The notes: generated by a model not told the origin, from the letters alone. Counted from the first letter of the stretch, positions 1 to 9,220 are shown. The stretch is DNA of 64,000 bases from Flavobacterium aeripolare (GCF_013294025.1 NZ_JABSNL010000007.1:160009-224008); one strand, 5' to 3'. Numbers and translations: made by a program.

Positions 1-49
1 CATCTGACTGTTAATCAGAGGGTCCTTGGTTCGAGCCCAAGAGAGGGAG
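1..49 (+). tRNA. tRNA-Asn (GUU), 3' part only
   Basis: The window opens inside this tRNA gene. The anticodon arm is at 3-19 with loop CTGTTAA, so the anticodon is GTT (10-12). The T arm is at 25-41 (CTTGG, TTCGAGC loop, CCAAG). The 3' acceptor strand AGAGGGA is at 42-48, with discriminator G at 49. No CCA is encoded. The D arm and 5' acceptor strand lie outside the window, so the acceptor pairing cannot be checked. Confidence 0.9.
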
Positions 50-59
50 CTTTTTAAAA

Positions 60-86
60 GCCTGACAGCAATGTCAGGCTTTTTTG
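60..86 (+). terminator. Intrinsic terminator of the tRNA-Asn transcript
   Basis: An 8-bp stem (GCCTGACA with TGTCAGGC) closes a GCAA tetraloop at 60-79. A T-run follows and an A-run precedes. It sits 10 bases behind the tRNA. The same loop with a different but still paired stem recurs in the array downstream. Confidence 0.85.
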
Positions 87-797
87 TTTTTAATCGATAG
101 TAGTAATACATGGAATATCATCCTTGGTCCCCCCGATAGCTATCGGGGCAAGAGAGGGAGCTTTTAAAAAGACTTTACAGCAATGTAAAGTCTTTTTTGT
201 TTTTAATCGATAGTAGTAATACATGGAATATCATCCTTGGTTCCCCCGATAGCTATCGGGGCAAGAGAGGGAGCTTTTAAAAAGACTTTACAGCAATGTA
301 AAGTCTTTTTTGTTTTTAATCGATAGTAGTAATACATGGAATATCATCCTTGGTTCCCCCGATAGCTATCGGGAGGAGCTTTTTAAAAGTCCCGATAGCT
401 ATCGAGGCTTTTTTATTTTTAATAGATAATAGTAATACATAGAATATCATCCTTGGTTCCCCCGATAGCTATCGGGGCAAGAGAGGGAGCTTTTAAAAAG
501 ACTTTACAGCAATGTAAAGTCTTTTTTGTTTTTAATCGATAGTAGTATTGATAATAGAACAAGCCCCGATAGCTATCGGGAGGAGCTTTTTAAAAGTCCC
601 GATAACTATCGGGGCTTTTTTGTTTTTAATCGATAGTAGTAATACATGGAATATCATCCTTGGTTCTCCCGATAGCTATCGGGGCAAGAGAGGGAGCTTT
701 TAAAAAGACTTTACAGCAATGTAAAGTCTTTTTTGTTTTTAATCGATAGTAGTATTGATAATAGAACAAGCCCCGATAGCTATCGGGGCTTTTTTGT
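87..797 (+). repeat. Tandem array of altered tRNA-Asn tails with an 18-bp palindrome
   Basis: Units of about 110 bases start with a shared leader (ttttaatcgatagtag). In most units this runs into CCTTGGT, then the palindrome CCCCGATAGCTATCGGGG, then CAAGAGAGGGAGC, the last 13 bases matching the end of the tRNA-Asn gene. Full tails lie at 149-161, 262-274, 478-490 and 685-697; shortened ones at about 371-380 and 578-586. The palindrome or a near copy occurs at 131-148, 244-261, 356-373, 391-407, 460-477, 564-580, 598-614, 667-684 and 771-788. Full units end in a hairpin GACTTTACA-GCAA-TGTAAAGTC plus T-run (171-192, 284-305, 500-521, 707-728). The palindrome replaces the T-loop, so these are not working tRNAs. 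Duplication of a tRNA end is seen directly; cause and function are unknown. Confidence 0.9.
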
Positions 798-1196
798 TTT
801 ACATACTTTCATATAAAACATTTAGCTACCTTTATCATCTTTTTTTTCTAAAAGCTACTTCCTGCCTTTCATTCCACTCTTATTGATAGCCCTTACTTTT
901 CTATAATTCAAAAGCAGCTTCTTGAAGTCGCCATTGTATGCCCTGTAAAAGCCCGATTTTTTGCATAAGGAAATCCATTGCATTCAGGGCTAGGGGATTA
1001 ATTTTAAAAATTATAAAATCGACATCATAAAAATACTTTTATATAACATTCAGAAATATTTTCTTGGATTAAATTCGTCGGGAACGCAACCAGCAACTAA
1101 GAATAAACCTATATATTTGTAAATTAGAAGTAAGACGGAGCCAAATTCTGCAAGATCTGCAGTCAAGAGTAATTAATCAATTTATTTAGGTAAGAA
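798..1196. other. Intergenic region without a gene
   Basis: No credible coding frame was found in these 400 bases. The part at about 850-1000 (for example CTACTTCCTGCC and TCAGGGCTAGGGG) reminds me of a degenerate intergenic repeat common in Flavobacterium genomes, but this is recollection only. The right end holds the likely promoter of the Nudix-helicase pair. Confidence 0.5.
1112..1119 (+). promoter_or_regulatory. Putative -7 box of the Nudix-helicase operon
   Basis: TATATTTG matches the Bacteroidota -7 consensus TAnnTTTG exactly. It is 77 bases before the Nudix start codon. No clear TTG -33 element is present at the usual distance, so the call is tentative. Confidence 0.4.
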
Positions 1197-1592
1197 ATGA
1201 AAAAAGTAGAAGTTGTAGCAGCAATAATATATTATGCAGATAAAATTTTATGTGTTCAACGACCTAAAAATAAATTAAGTTACATTTCAGAGAAATTTGA
1301 ATTTCCTGGCGGAAAAATAGAAGAAGGTGAAACACAAAAAGAAGCTTTGAAGCGAGAATTGGTCGAAGAATTAAATATTGATACAAAAATTAAATCTCTA
1401 TTTCTAACTACTGTGCATCAATATCCTGATTTTGAGTTGACAATGCACAGTTACATTTGCGAAGTAAAATCTAAAGAACTAATTCTCAATGAACATATCT
1501 CTAAAGAATGGTTAAATTTAAGCGAACTTAAAAAACTTGATTGGGCCGCTGCAGATATTCCTATCGTAGAAAAATTAATAATAAATGGATAA
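1197..1592 (+). CDS. Nudix hydrolase, MutT/(deoxy)nucleotide pyrophosphohydrolase type
   Basis: This 131-residue protein has a complete Nudix box at residues 39-61 (G-x5-E-x7-REL-x-EE-x-N-I, with Gly39, Glu45, Arg53, Glu54, Glu57 and Glu58). The box binds the metal and hydrolyses nucleoside diphosphates linked to another moiety. The short single-domain build resembles MutT-like enzymes that remove oxidised or modified nucleotides, but the exact substrate cannot be read from the sequence. The last 8 bases overlap the start of the helicase gene, so the two are almost certainly co-transcribed and translationally coupled. From memory, Nudix genes recur beside DUF3427 helicases, which would imply a joint task in nucleic-acid quality control or defence. 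That task is inference. Confidence 0.88.
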   Translation: MKKVEVVAAIIYYADKILCVQRPKNKLSYISEKFEFPGGKIEEGETQKEALKRELVEELNIDTKIKSLFLTTVHQYPDFELTMHSYICEVKSKELILNEHISKEWLNLSELKKLDWAAADIPIVEKLIING

Positions 1593-4500
1593 AATAATTC
1601 AAATTTTTAATTCCAGTTTGCAAACAGGTTACGTCGATAAAAATGTTTTATCTGATTTAGCTTATCAACCAGAATTGCTTGTGAATCAGAAAAATCCACC
1701 ACAAAAAGTACTTACAACAATACTTCACGAACTTGAAAGTTGTAACCAATTCTACATTTCGGTCGCTTTTGTAACAACTAGTGGCGTAGCTACCATAATA
1801 AACAAACTAAAAGAATTAGAAAATCGCAACATAAGCGGTCAAATCTTAGTATCTCAATATTTAAATTTCACCCAACCTGAGGCATTAAAAAGGTTATTGC
1901 AATTTAAAAACATCGATTTACGTATTGCTACAACTGGTAATGCCCATGCGAAAGGTTACATTTTTAAAAATAAATACCATTATAACTTAATTGTAGGTAG
2001 TAGCAACTTAACAGATAGTGCTTTATCGACTAATAGGGAATGGAATATAAAAGTATCAGCCTTAGATGAAAGTGGTTTAGTTGAAAAAGTACTTGGCGAA
2101 TTTCAAACTGATTTTGAAAAAGCTACTCCCGTAACAGTTGACTACATTTCTAGTTATGAAGAAATTTATAAAAAGCAATTTCTTAATAGTAAGACTCAGG
2201 AAACAGATCTGTTAATTGAAGAAATTAGCCCCAATGCAATGCAAGTAGAAGCGCTAATAAATTTAAAAAATCTACGTCAAGATAATAAACAAAAGGCCTT
2301 AATAATATCTGCAACTGGTACTGGAAAAACATATTTATCAGCATTTGACGCAAAGTATTTTAATCCAAAAAAACTACTGTTTGTAGTGCATAGATTGACA
2401 ATTGCACAAGACTCAATGAACACTTTTAAAAAAGTATTTGGTGCTGAAAAATCTATGGGATTATACTCGGGTAAAAAAATAGATTTAGAGTGCGATTTTG
2501 TGTTTTCAACTATTCAAACTATATCAAAAACCAAGCATCTTGAGAATTTCTCGAAAGACCATTTCGAATACATCATTATAGATGAAACGCATCGATCAGG
2601 CGCAGAGTCGTACTTACGTTTGATAAATTATTTTGAGCCAGAATTCCTTTTAGGAATGACTGCAACACCGGAGCGAACTGATGGTACCGATATATTTAAA
2701 TTATTTGACCACAATATTGCCTACGAAATAAGATTAAATAGAGCAATGGAAGAAGAAATGCTCAGCCCATTTCACTATTACGGTGTCTCTGATTTAACAA
2801 TCGACAATAATCAGATAGATAATAAATCAGATTTCAATCAATTGATCTCAACCGAAAGAGTAAAAAGAATAATAGAACAAGCTCGGTTTTACGGGAGTGA
2901 TAATGGTATCACTAGAGGACTTATTTTTTGTTCGAGAAAAAAAGAAGCGATTGAACTTTCTGACTTATTTAATTCAAATGGACTCAAATCAATTTCCTTA
3001 ACTGGTGATAGTTCAGAAACGGAAAGATCAAAAGCAATTGAAAGATTAGAATCGGATAATATACATGACAAACTTGACTATATTTTCACGGTTGATATTT
3101 TCAATGAAGGTATTGATATTCCTAAAATTAATCAGATTATAATGCTTCGACCAACTGAATCAGCTATTATCTTTATTCAGCAGTTAGGAAGAGGGCTGAG
3201 AAAAATTGAAGGAAAGAATTATGTTACTGTTATTGATTTTATAGGAAATTATGAAAACAATTATTTAATTCCAATTGCACTTTATGGCGATACCTCATAC
3301 AATAAAGATTCTCTTCGAAAATTAATCACCGAAGGCAGTAGAATGATTCCCGGTTCCTCTACAATTAATTTTGACGAAATAACAAAAGAAAAAATATTTC
3401 AGTCTATAGATTCTGCAAACATGCAGTTGTTCTCTGATTTGAAAAAAGACTATAATTTACTTAAATTCAAACTTGGGAGAACACCATTGATGATGGATTT
3501 TATAGAGCATGGCTCAAGAGACCCGTATTTATATGTAAATTATTCTAATTCATATTATAACTTTATTACCAAGGTTGAGCAAGATTATAAAGGTGATTTA
3601 GCAATAGAGCAGATTAAATTATTAGAATTGTTTTCTAAAGAAATAAATAATTCAAAAAGAGTTGAAGAGAGTCTAATTTTAAAGTTGCTAATTAATCATG
3701 GCTCACTTTCATTAATAGCTTTAAGAGATGCGATATTAAAAAAATACAATTATCAGGTTTCTGATGATACTATCCAATCTTGCATTGCAAACCTAAACTT
3801 TGAATTTATTAGAGAAAAAAAAGAAGGAAAACTGATATCAGCAAAAGAGATATATAATTTAGATGTAATAAAATTAGAGAACGGCAACTTCATATTCTCA
3901 ACTACATTTATTTCATATTTAAATCAAAATACTTTCAAAACATTTCTATTAGATTGTACCAATTTTTCCATTTATCAATTTGACAAGTTATTCGAACCAA
4001 ATAATTGGTATGAAGGCTTTTTGCTTTATCGAAAATATTCTCGAAAAGACGTATTTAGAATTTTGAACACAAAAGAAAATCCCGTGGCACAAAATGTAGG
4101 TGGGTATTTAGTAAGTGCAGACAATTCTAACTGTCCTATTTTTGTGAATTATCATAAGGAAGATGATATATCAGAATCGACAAAGTATGAAGACAAGTTT
4201 GTAAATTCTAAGGAATTTGATTGGATGTCAAAATCTAATCGAAAAATAAACAGTAGAGATGTTCAGTCTATTTTGGGAAAAAGTGGACCGATCAGGCTAC
4301 CTCTTTTTATAAAAAAGAATAATGACGAAGGAGTGGAGTTTTACTACATGGGAGAAGTAACACCTGAGATGGATAATGTTGAGCAGACTACCATGAGCAG
4401 TGATAGTGGAAAACAAGTTTTCGTTGTAAAGATTCGGTTTAGATTATCCAGTACAGTTTCGACTTCTATGTATAATTATTTAGAAGAAAAAATAGCGGAT

Positions 4501-5007
4501 AAAGTTGAAAAAACTAACGTTAAAATTAAAGAGCTTAAAGCAAATATTGAAATAGATACCGTTTTTAAAAATGCAATCCCTCTTTATGATTTTTATGCGG
4601 CAGCTGGAACCTTTAGCGAAATTCAATCTGAGAAAGAATTTACCCTGATTGAAGGACCTACAAATTCTAAGAGCGACTATTTTGCATGCAAAATTATTGG
4701 AGAATCAATGAGTAGAATTATTCCAAATGGGTCAATATGCTTATTTAAACCTTATACTGGTGGAAGCAGAAACGGAAAAATAGTTTTGGTTGAAAATATT
4801 GATATTCAAGATCAAGATTTTAATTCTGCATTTACAATTAAAACCTATTCAAGTGAAAAATTAACGTCAGAAGAAGGTTGGCAGCATACTTCTATTGCTT
4901 TAAAACCAAATTCATTTGATTCATCATATAAGGACATCATAATAAATGAAGAAAATAGCACTTCTATGAGAGTGGTTGGAGAATTTGTCTGCATCATAGA
5001 ATTATAA
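1585..5007 (+). CDS. PLD-nuclease / superfamily 2 helicase / DUF3427 protein with LexA-like C-terminus
   Basis: This is a 1140-residue multidomain protein. Residues 1-190 form a phospholipase-D-type nuclease domain with an HxK motif (His121, Lys123) and GSSN at 138-141. Residues about 215-560 are a superfamily 2 helicase: Walker A ATGTGKT (243-249), DETH (333-336), TATP (359-362) and motif VI QQLGRGLRK (532-540). A long DUF3427-like region follows. The last 140 residues look like a LexA/UmuD S24 domain: an Ala-Gly cleavage-site motif in AAAG (Ala1007-Gly1008), Ser1041 in GESM, and Lys1086 in FTIKTY. The Gly-to-Ser distance is 33, against 34 in LexA. The protein probably acts on damaged or foreign DNA and may cleave itself. 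The first four parts are standard family features; the self-cleavage is my inference. The gene overlaps the Nudix gene by 8 bases. Confidence 0.88.
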   Translation: MDKIIQIFNSSLQTGYVDKNVLSDLAYQPELLVNQKNPPQKVLTTILHELESCNQFYISVAFVTTSGVATIINKLKELENRNISGQILVSQYLNFTQPEALKRLLQFKNIDLRIATTGNAHAKGYIFKNKYHYNLIVGSSNLTDSALSTNREWNIKVSALDESGLVEKVLGEFQTDFEKATPVTVDYISSYEEIYKKQFLNSKTQETDLLIEEISPNAMQVEALINLKNLRQDNKQKALIISATGTGKTYLSAFDAKYFNPKKLLFVVHRLTIAQDSMNTFKKVFGAEKSMGLYSGKKIDLECDFVFSTIQTISKTKHLENFSKDHFEYIIIDETHRSGAESYLRLINYFEPEFLLGMTATPERTDGTDIFKLFDHNIAYEIRLNRAMEEEMLSPFHYYGVSDLTIDNNQIDNKSDFNQLISTERVKRIIEQARFYGSDNGITRGLIFCSRKKEAIELSDLFNSNGLKSISLTGDSSETERSKAIERLESDNIHDKLDYIFTVDIFNEGIDIPKINQIIMLRPTESAIIFIQQLGRGLRKIEGKNYVTVIDFIGNYENNYLIPIALYGDTSYNKDSLRKLITEGSRMIPGSSTINFDEITKEKIFQSIDSANMQLFSDLKKDYNLLKFKLGRTPLMMDFIEHGSRDPYLYVNYSNSYYNFITKVEQDYKGDLAIEQIKLLELFSKEINNSKRVEESLILKLLINHGSLSLIALRDAILKKYNYQVSDDTIQSCIANLNFEFIREKKEGKLISAKEIYNLDVIKLENGNFIFSTTFISYLNQNTFKTFLLDCTNFSIYQFDKLFEPNNWYEGFLLYRKYSRKDVFRILNTKENPVAQNVGGYLVSADNSNCPIFVNYHKEDDISESTKYEDKFVNSKEFDWMSKSNRKINSRDVQSILGKSGPIRLPLFIKKNNDEGVEFYYMGEVTPEMDNVEQTTMSSDSGKQVFVVKIRFRLSSTVSTSMYNYLEEKIADKVEKTNVKIKELKANIEIDTVFKNAIPLYDFYAAAGTFSEIQSEKEFTLIEGPTNSKSDYFACKIIGESMSRIIPNGSICLFKPYTGGSRNGKIVLVENIDIQDQDFNSAFTIKTYSSEKLTSEEGWQHTSIALKPNSFDSSYKDIIINEENSTSMRVVGEFVCIIEL

Positions 5008-5040
5008 GTTCATATAGAAGAATGAAGAGACATTTAAAAA

Positions 5041-5080
5041 AAAAGACAATCAAAACATATAGTATTGATTGTCTTTTTCT
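5041..5080 (+). terminator. Intrinsic terminator after the helicase gene
   Basis: AAAAGACAATCAA pairs with TTGATTGTCTTTT around a short loop and runs into T-rich sequence. It has A-runs on the left and T-runs on the right, so it could also stop the converging DUF2452 transcript. Confidence 0.75.
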
Positions 5081-5112
5081 TATTTTATAAAATTTTAGGA
5101 CGAAAAACAATT

Positions 5113-5523
5113 CTACATCCTATTCCCATCAAGCACCACCCACTTTTTATCGCTGTTCAATTTAAAGGTGCCTATGTGTTCTCTGTTCCATTCTAGCGGA
5201 CTAATTAACGAAAGAAAGTTAACGCCTGAAGCATCACGGTACAAATGGTAGATTTCGCCTATTACGGGCTCAAATGAGAACTTAGCGCTATACACTAATT
5301 CGTTCCACTCGTATTCTTCCATTAACTTTTGGTATTGTAGTTTGAGTTCGTTAAATTTATTTCCCAGCTCCTTATTTACATTTTCGATTCCTCTACTCTT
5401 CCAGGATACCACGTCGTCGATGCGTATTGCAGGTGCACCTACATTTGTAGCATAGGGTAAAATACTGGCATTAAATCCTTCATCTGCGCTGTAAACAACA
5501 TTATCTGGCTTTTTATCTTGCAT
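5113..5523 (-). CDS. DUF2452 domain-containing protein
   Basis: This is a soluble 136-residue protein without signal peptide or membrane segment. The whole length matches what I know of the DUF2452 family: an N-terminal KKPDNVVY, a central helical stretch (about residues 50-75) and the conserved block FSFEPVIGEIYHLY near residue 83, followed by the LSLISP segment. The function of the family is unknown. The gene stands alone between two other minus-strand or converging units and has its own promoter-like sequence upstream. The start at 5523 leaves a full-length family member. Confidence 0.8.
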   Translation of the reverse strand: MQDKKPDNVVYSADEGFNASILPYATNVGAPAIRIDDVVSWKSRGIENVNKELGNKFNELKLQYQKLMEEYEWNELVYSAKFSFEPVIGEIYHLYRDASGVNFLSLISPLEWNREHIGTFKLNSDKKWVVLDGNRM

Positions 5524-5574
5524 GAGAGTCTGTCTTAACTAATTGAAATATATTTTTGTTTAACTAATATTAAG

Positions 5575-5607
5575 CAAAGTTAAACAAAATATTTAAATAC
5601 CCTTCAA
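5575..5607 (-). promoter_or_regulatory. Putative promoter of the DUF2452 gene
   Basis: Read on the minus strand, TAACTTTG (5582-5575) fits TAnnTTTG exactly. A TTG (5607-5605) lies 22 bases before it, within the 17-23 spacing known for Flavobacterium promoters. It is about 50 bases from the start codon. Confidence 0.45.
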
Positions 5608-5685
5608 TAATTCTAAGAGACATTTGGAGATAGTTGCAAATAAGACCGATTTAAAAGTACAGTAGTAAAACCGCTAAGTTCTGCT

Positions 5686-7743
5686 TTATTCAGGAGTGAC
5701 GTCTGTAAATGGTAATGTGAAACTAAATGAACTACCTACATTCAACGTACTTTCTACAGCAATAGTTCCGCCTAATTTTTCGACAAAATCTTTACAAAGT
5801 AAAAGACCTAGCCCTGTTCCTTTTTCGTTTTGAGTTCCGAATTTTGATTTTTTATTATCTGCAGTAAATAAAGCTTGGAGTTCGTTTGTTGCAATACCCA
5901 CTCCGCTATCATGAACGCTAATTTTAATAAAATTATCTACTAGTTCTGCCTGCACGGTAATCTTTCCTTCGAGATGAGAAAATTTGATAGCATTAGCGAC
6001 TAAATTTCGAACAATTGTAGTGACCTTATTTTTATCGGTGATCACGCTTAGGCGCTCGTGTATCAAGTTTTGAATAGTAATTTGCTTTTGTAATGCCAAT
6101 ACTTCTAGTAATTTTAATTCTTCATCAACAATTTTATGAAGGTAAACGCGCTGTTTAACTAGCGAACTATCTTGATTAATTGCCCAAGCGAGTACATCAT
6201 TTAAAATCAAAGATGCTTTCATAGCCGACTCTTTTATGGCGTGCAAAAAGGCTGTTTGGTCTTCCTCATCATACGCGTCTTCTTCTTGTAACATTAAATC
6301 AGTAAAGGCCTCAATGGAACTCAGCGGGTTTCTTAAATCGTGTGCTATGATTTTAAATAATTTATCCTTTGTCGTATTCAATTCATTAAGGTAATCGTTC
6401 TTGACTTGAATTTTATCTTTCAAAGTATTTACCTGCTCTGATTTACTATTGAGTAGGTCATAATATCTTTTTTTAGTTTTTTGCTGGATAACTAATATAA
6501 CAACAAATACCGTCAAGATGATACTTATGAAAATTAGAAAATACATCAAATTCATCTTTGACTGTAGTTTCAAATGGGTATTTTCGTTTTTATTTTTAAG
6601 GTTAATGATTTCAAGTTGTGATCGCTCTAGCTCATTAATACTTTGAAAAAGCTGCATTTTCTTTTGCTCCTCATATACTAGCGCTCGATTTTTTATGGAG
6701 ATATAATCGTTCTTAAAAACTAAGGCTTTTTTATAGTCTTTTTTAGCCTCATAGATATTTGAAAAATTCAGAATATTATTAGCCTGAATCACCATGTCAT
6801 TATTCTTCTTTGCATGCTCAAGACTTAAATTAGAATATATAATAGCTTCATCTAAGTTATTCTGTTTTAGTTTAACATCCGCTATATTGAGATATATTAA
6901 ACCATTCAAATTTTTTACATCCATTCGATTGGAAGTCTCCAAAGCTTTTTCAAAATAAAATAATGCTTTGACATAATTTTTTTCATTGATATAGCAATCA
7001 CCTATATTATTGTACACTATAGCTAAATTATAATCACTTTTTTGTATTGCTAAGGCCGCAATTGCTTTCTCATAATACGGCAATCCTTCCTTAAAACTAA
7101 CATTATCTGAGATAATATTCCCTAAATTGATATAAGCAGATGTCGCACCTTTAACGTCATTTTCTTCTAAATAAATTGCCAAGGCCTTATTTAAATATTT
7201 TAATCCAACTTTATAGTTTTTTGAACCATAAATAGTTCCAATTCCATTGTAACACCATGCCTCACCTCCCGTGTTTTTTCCTTTTCGATAAAGATTTAGT
7301 GCCCTAGAAAAGTATTTAAAAGCAGAATCTTCTGAGTATACATAATAGTATGCTTGCCCTAGATAATAATTGAGCTTTGCTAACTCTTTTTCTTGCTTAC
7401 TATTTTCGAATAAAGGCATTGCTTTATTGAAGCTTTTTATGGCTTCAAAATATTCAAAATTATTGTAAAAGTAAATTCCCATTTCAAAGAATACTTTTGC
7501 TATTTGTTCTTGTGACTGCAAGCGGTAAGCGGTAGAAAGAGATTTTTTAAAAAGAGCTTGTGCTAATGAATCTTCGTGAATGGAATACGTTAAAGCCTTT
7601 TTTATATTAGAGTCAATAGCAAGCGTGTCTGCGATAAATTCCGCATTAATATCAAGGTTCTTATACGTCTTTGCTATTGTTTTTTGTCCTATTGCCCATT
7701 GTGAGATGACAAGTAAGAGGACAGTCCAAAATATTTTTTTCAT
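5686..7743 (-). CDS. TPR-repeat sensor histidine kinase
   Basis: This 685-residue protein has a signal peptide (1-20) and about eight tetratricopeptide repeats (60-355) predicted to lie outside the inner membrane. A short coiled coil and one membrane helix (about 399-421) follow, then a cytoplasmic kinase core. The H-box is IIAHDLRNP with His468 as the phosphorylated residue. The ATP-binding domain shows the N-box (RNLVANAIKFS), DSGVGIA and GTGLGL. This is a common Bacteroidota architecture for sensing envelope or nutrient cues through protein contacts. No response regulator gene lies next to it, so the partner must be elsewhere. The input signal cannot be read from the sequence. Confidence 0.9.
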   Translation of the reverse strand: MKKIFWTVLLLVISQWAIGQKTIAKTYKNLDINAEFIADTLAIDSNIKKALTYSIHEDSLAQALFKKSLSTAYRLQSQEQIAKVFFEMGIYFYNNFEYFEAIKSFNKAMPLFENSKQEKELAKLNYYLGQAYYYVYSEDSAFKYFSRALNLYRKGKNTGGEAWCYNGIGTIYGSKNYKVGLKYLNKALAIYLEENDVKGATSAYINLGNIISDNVSFKEGLPYYEKAIAALAIQKSDYNLAIVYNNIGDCYINEKNYVKALFYFEKALETSNRMDVKNLNGLIYLNIADVKLKQNNLDEAIIYSNLSLEHAKKNNDMVIQANNILNFSNIYEAKKDYKKALVFKNDYISIKNRALVYEEQKKMQLFQSINELERSQLEIINLKNKNENTHLKLQSKMNLMYFLIFISIILTVFVVILVIQQKTKKRYYDLLNSKSEQVNTLKDKIQVKNDYLNELNTTKDKLFKIIAHDLRNPLSSIEAFTDLMLQEEDAYDEEDQTAFLHAIKESAMKASLILNDVLAWAINQDSSLVKQRVYLHKIVDEELKLLEVLALQKQITIQNLIHERLSVITDKNKVTTIVRNLVANAIKFSHLEGKITVQAELVDNFIKISVHDSGVGIATNELQALFTADNKKSKFGTQNEKGTGLGLLLCKDFVEKLGGTIAVESTLNVGSSFSFTLPFTDVTPE

Positions 7744-8041
7744 TAAAGGCTTTTAATATCTAGAAAATACTATCCCTAGGTAATTATAAATCATCTTGCG
7801 AATATAGCCTTAAATATTAAATAGTTATCCTTTTTTAAGGGAGAAAAAGGGAATTAACTGCATTTTTATAGGATTGTAACCAATAGGACTGATGTAAGAA
7901 AAATATTCAGTCTAATTGCGGTATTCTTTGCATAATGTAAAAGGAATGTCTCTCGAATGTTCAATATAAAATAATTCTTACTATTAAAATACCAACACAG
8001 GATTCTTCATAGCAAGCATGCTTTTTATTGGAATTTCAGCC
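7744..8041. other. Intergenic region, nothing recognised
   Basis: These 298 bases separate the histidine kinase start from the end of the glycerate kinase gene. No ORF, hairpin terminator or repeat was recognised. The kinase promoter should lie here, but no box is convincing. Confidence 0.4.
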
Positions 8042-9178
8042 TTAGATGAGTTTACTTTTTGAATATTTTTTGATCATTTGATAAGCGATAAATTCAATGT
8101 GTTTAGAGGCATTACTCATTGCATCGGCAGTAGTTACTCCTAGTTCCATGATCGAATGAATGGAGTTTGGTTGCAATTTTTCTTTAATAAGTTCATCATC
8201 TTTTACCACTCCAGAGATAATTGCAAATGGAATATTCTTTTTATTAGCACGCTCACTAATTCCTTTGATTACTTTTCCTTCAACGGTTTGCTTGTCTAAG
8301 GATCCTTCACCGGTTATAATTAAACTAGTAGTATCATTTATGATGTTGTCAAAGCCTGTTTGTTCCATAACAAAATCAATCCCTGACTTCATCTTAGCAT
8401 TTAAAAAACAAACGGCCCCAGCACCCAATCCTCCTGCTGCTCCACCTCCAGTAATTACACTTATATCATGATCTAAATCTTTGCTCACTTGTTTACTAAA
8501 GTGCTGCAATCCTAAATCTAAGAAAGCAATAGTATCTGCCGAAGCTCCTTTTTGACCACCATAAACGTAAGCGGCTCCATTAGGACCATATAACGGATTT
8601 TTAACATCACATACAACGGTAAAGTCGATAGCGTCTAATTCTGGTTTTCGATTAGAACTATCAATACGGTCAATGGCTATTAACGACGCCCCTATGGGAG
8701 CTAATACAGCGCCATCTATATCCAGAAAACTGTAGCCTAATGCAGCCGCCATTCCTATTCCAGCATCGTTAGTTGCGCTTCCGCCAATGAACAACACCAC
8801 TTTTTTATAGCCTCTTTTGATAGCATCAGCAATGAATTGACCCGTACCATAAGTTGTAGTATGCAAACAATTACGTTCCTCAATTTGTAATAACTGTAAA
8901 CCCGAAGCATGAGACATTTCGATAAAAGCGGTGTCTCTAGAAACCAGGTATGAGGCAGTAATGTCCTTAAATAAGGGGTTTTTTACAACCATTTCAATTT
9001 TAGCTAGTTCAAAGTAGTTTTGCAAAATAGCTAAGGTGCCTTCGCCTCCATCTGCAAGAGGATGAAGCACAGTTTCAATGCTAGCGTCCCAAGATTTTAG
9101 TCCGCGATCTATTGCCTCGCAGACTGCTAGTGCTGATAATGATCCTTTAAATTTATCTGGTGCAATTATTACTTTCAT
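8042..9178 (-). CDS. Glycerate kinase (GlxK/GarK family)
   Basis: The enzyme phosphorylates D-glycerate to phosphoglycerate (most members of this family give 2-phosphoglycerate), feeding glycolysis. The 378-residue protein begins with the typical MKVIIAPDKFKGSLSA and carries GGSATNDAGIGMAAALG (near residue 130) and GEGSLDKQT (near 293). An upstream in-frame start at 9235 would add 19 residues and fall inside a terminator hairpin, so I chose the ATG at 9178, where the family normally starts. It is the last gene of a minus-strand run of TonB receptor, GH63 hydrolase and symporter. A glycosidase that releases glycerate followed by a kinase for it is a complete short pathway. A hairpin at 9221-9256 may reduce its expression relative to the symporter. 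Confidence 0.92.
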   Translation of the reverse strand: MKVIIAPDKFKGSLSALAVCEAIDRGLKSWDASIETVLHPLADGGEGTLAILQNYFELAKIEMVVKNPLFKDITASYLVSRDTAFIEMSHASGLQLLQIEERNCLHTTTYGTGQFIADAIKRGYKKVVLFIGGSATNDAGIGMAAALGYSFLDIDGAVLAPIGASLIAIDRIDSSNRKPELDAIDFTVVCDVKNPLYGPNGAAYVYGGQKGASADTIAFLDLGLQHFSKQVSKDLDHDISVITGGGAAGGLGAGAVCFLNAKMKSGIDFVMEQTGFDNIINDTTSLIITGEGSLDKQTVEGKVIKGISERANKKNIPFAIISGVVKDDELIKEKLQPNSIHSIMELGVTTADAMSNASKHIEFIAYQMIKKYSKSKLI

Positions 9179-9220
9179 ACGTACTATTTTTAAAATGATC
9201 CTTACAAAATAAGCGGTAAA

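Noticed and set aside
87..797. Further intact tRNA-Asn genes
   Set aside because: The units lack anticodon arm, D arm and T-loop; only the 3' tail is repeated.
2889..3071. Minus-strand frame inside the helicase gene
   Set aside because: Serine- and leucine-rich shadow of the helicase coding sequence.
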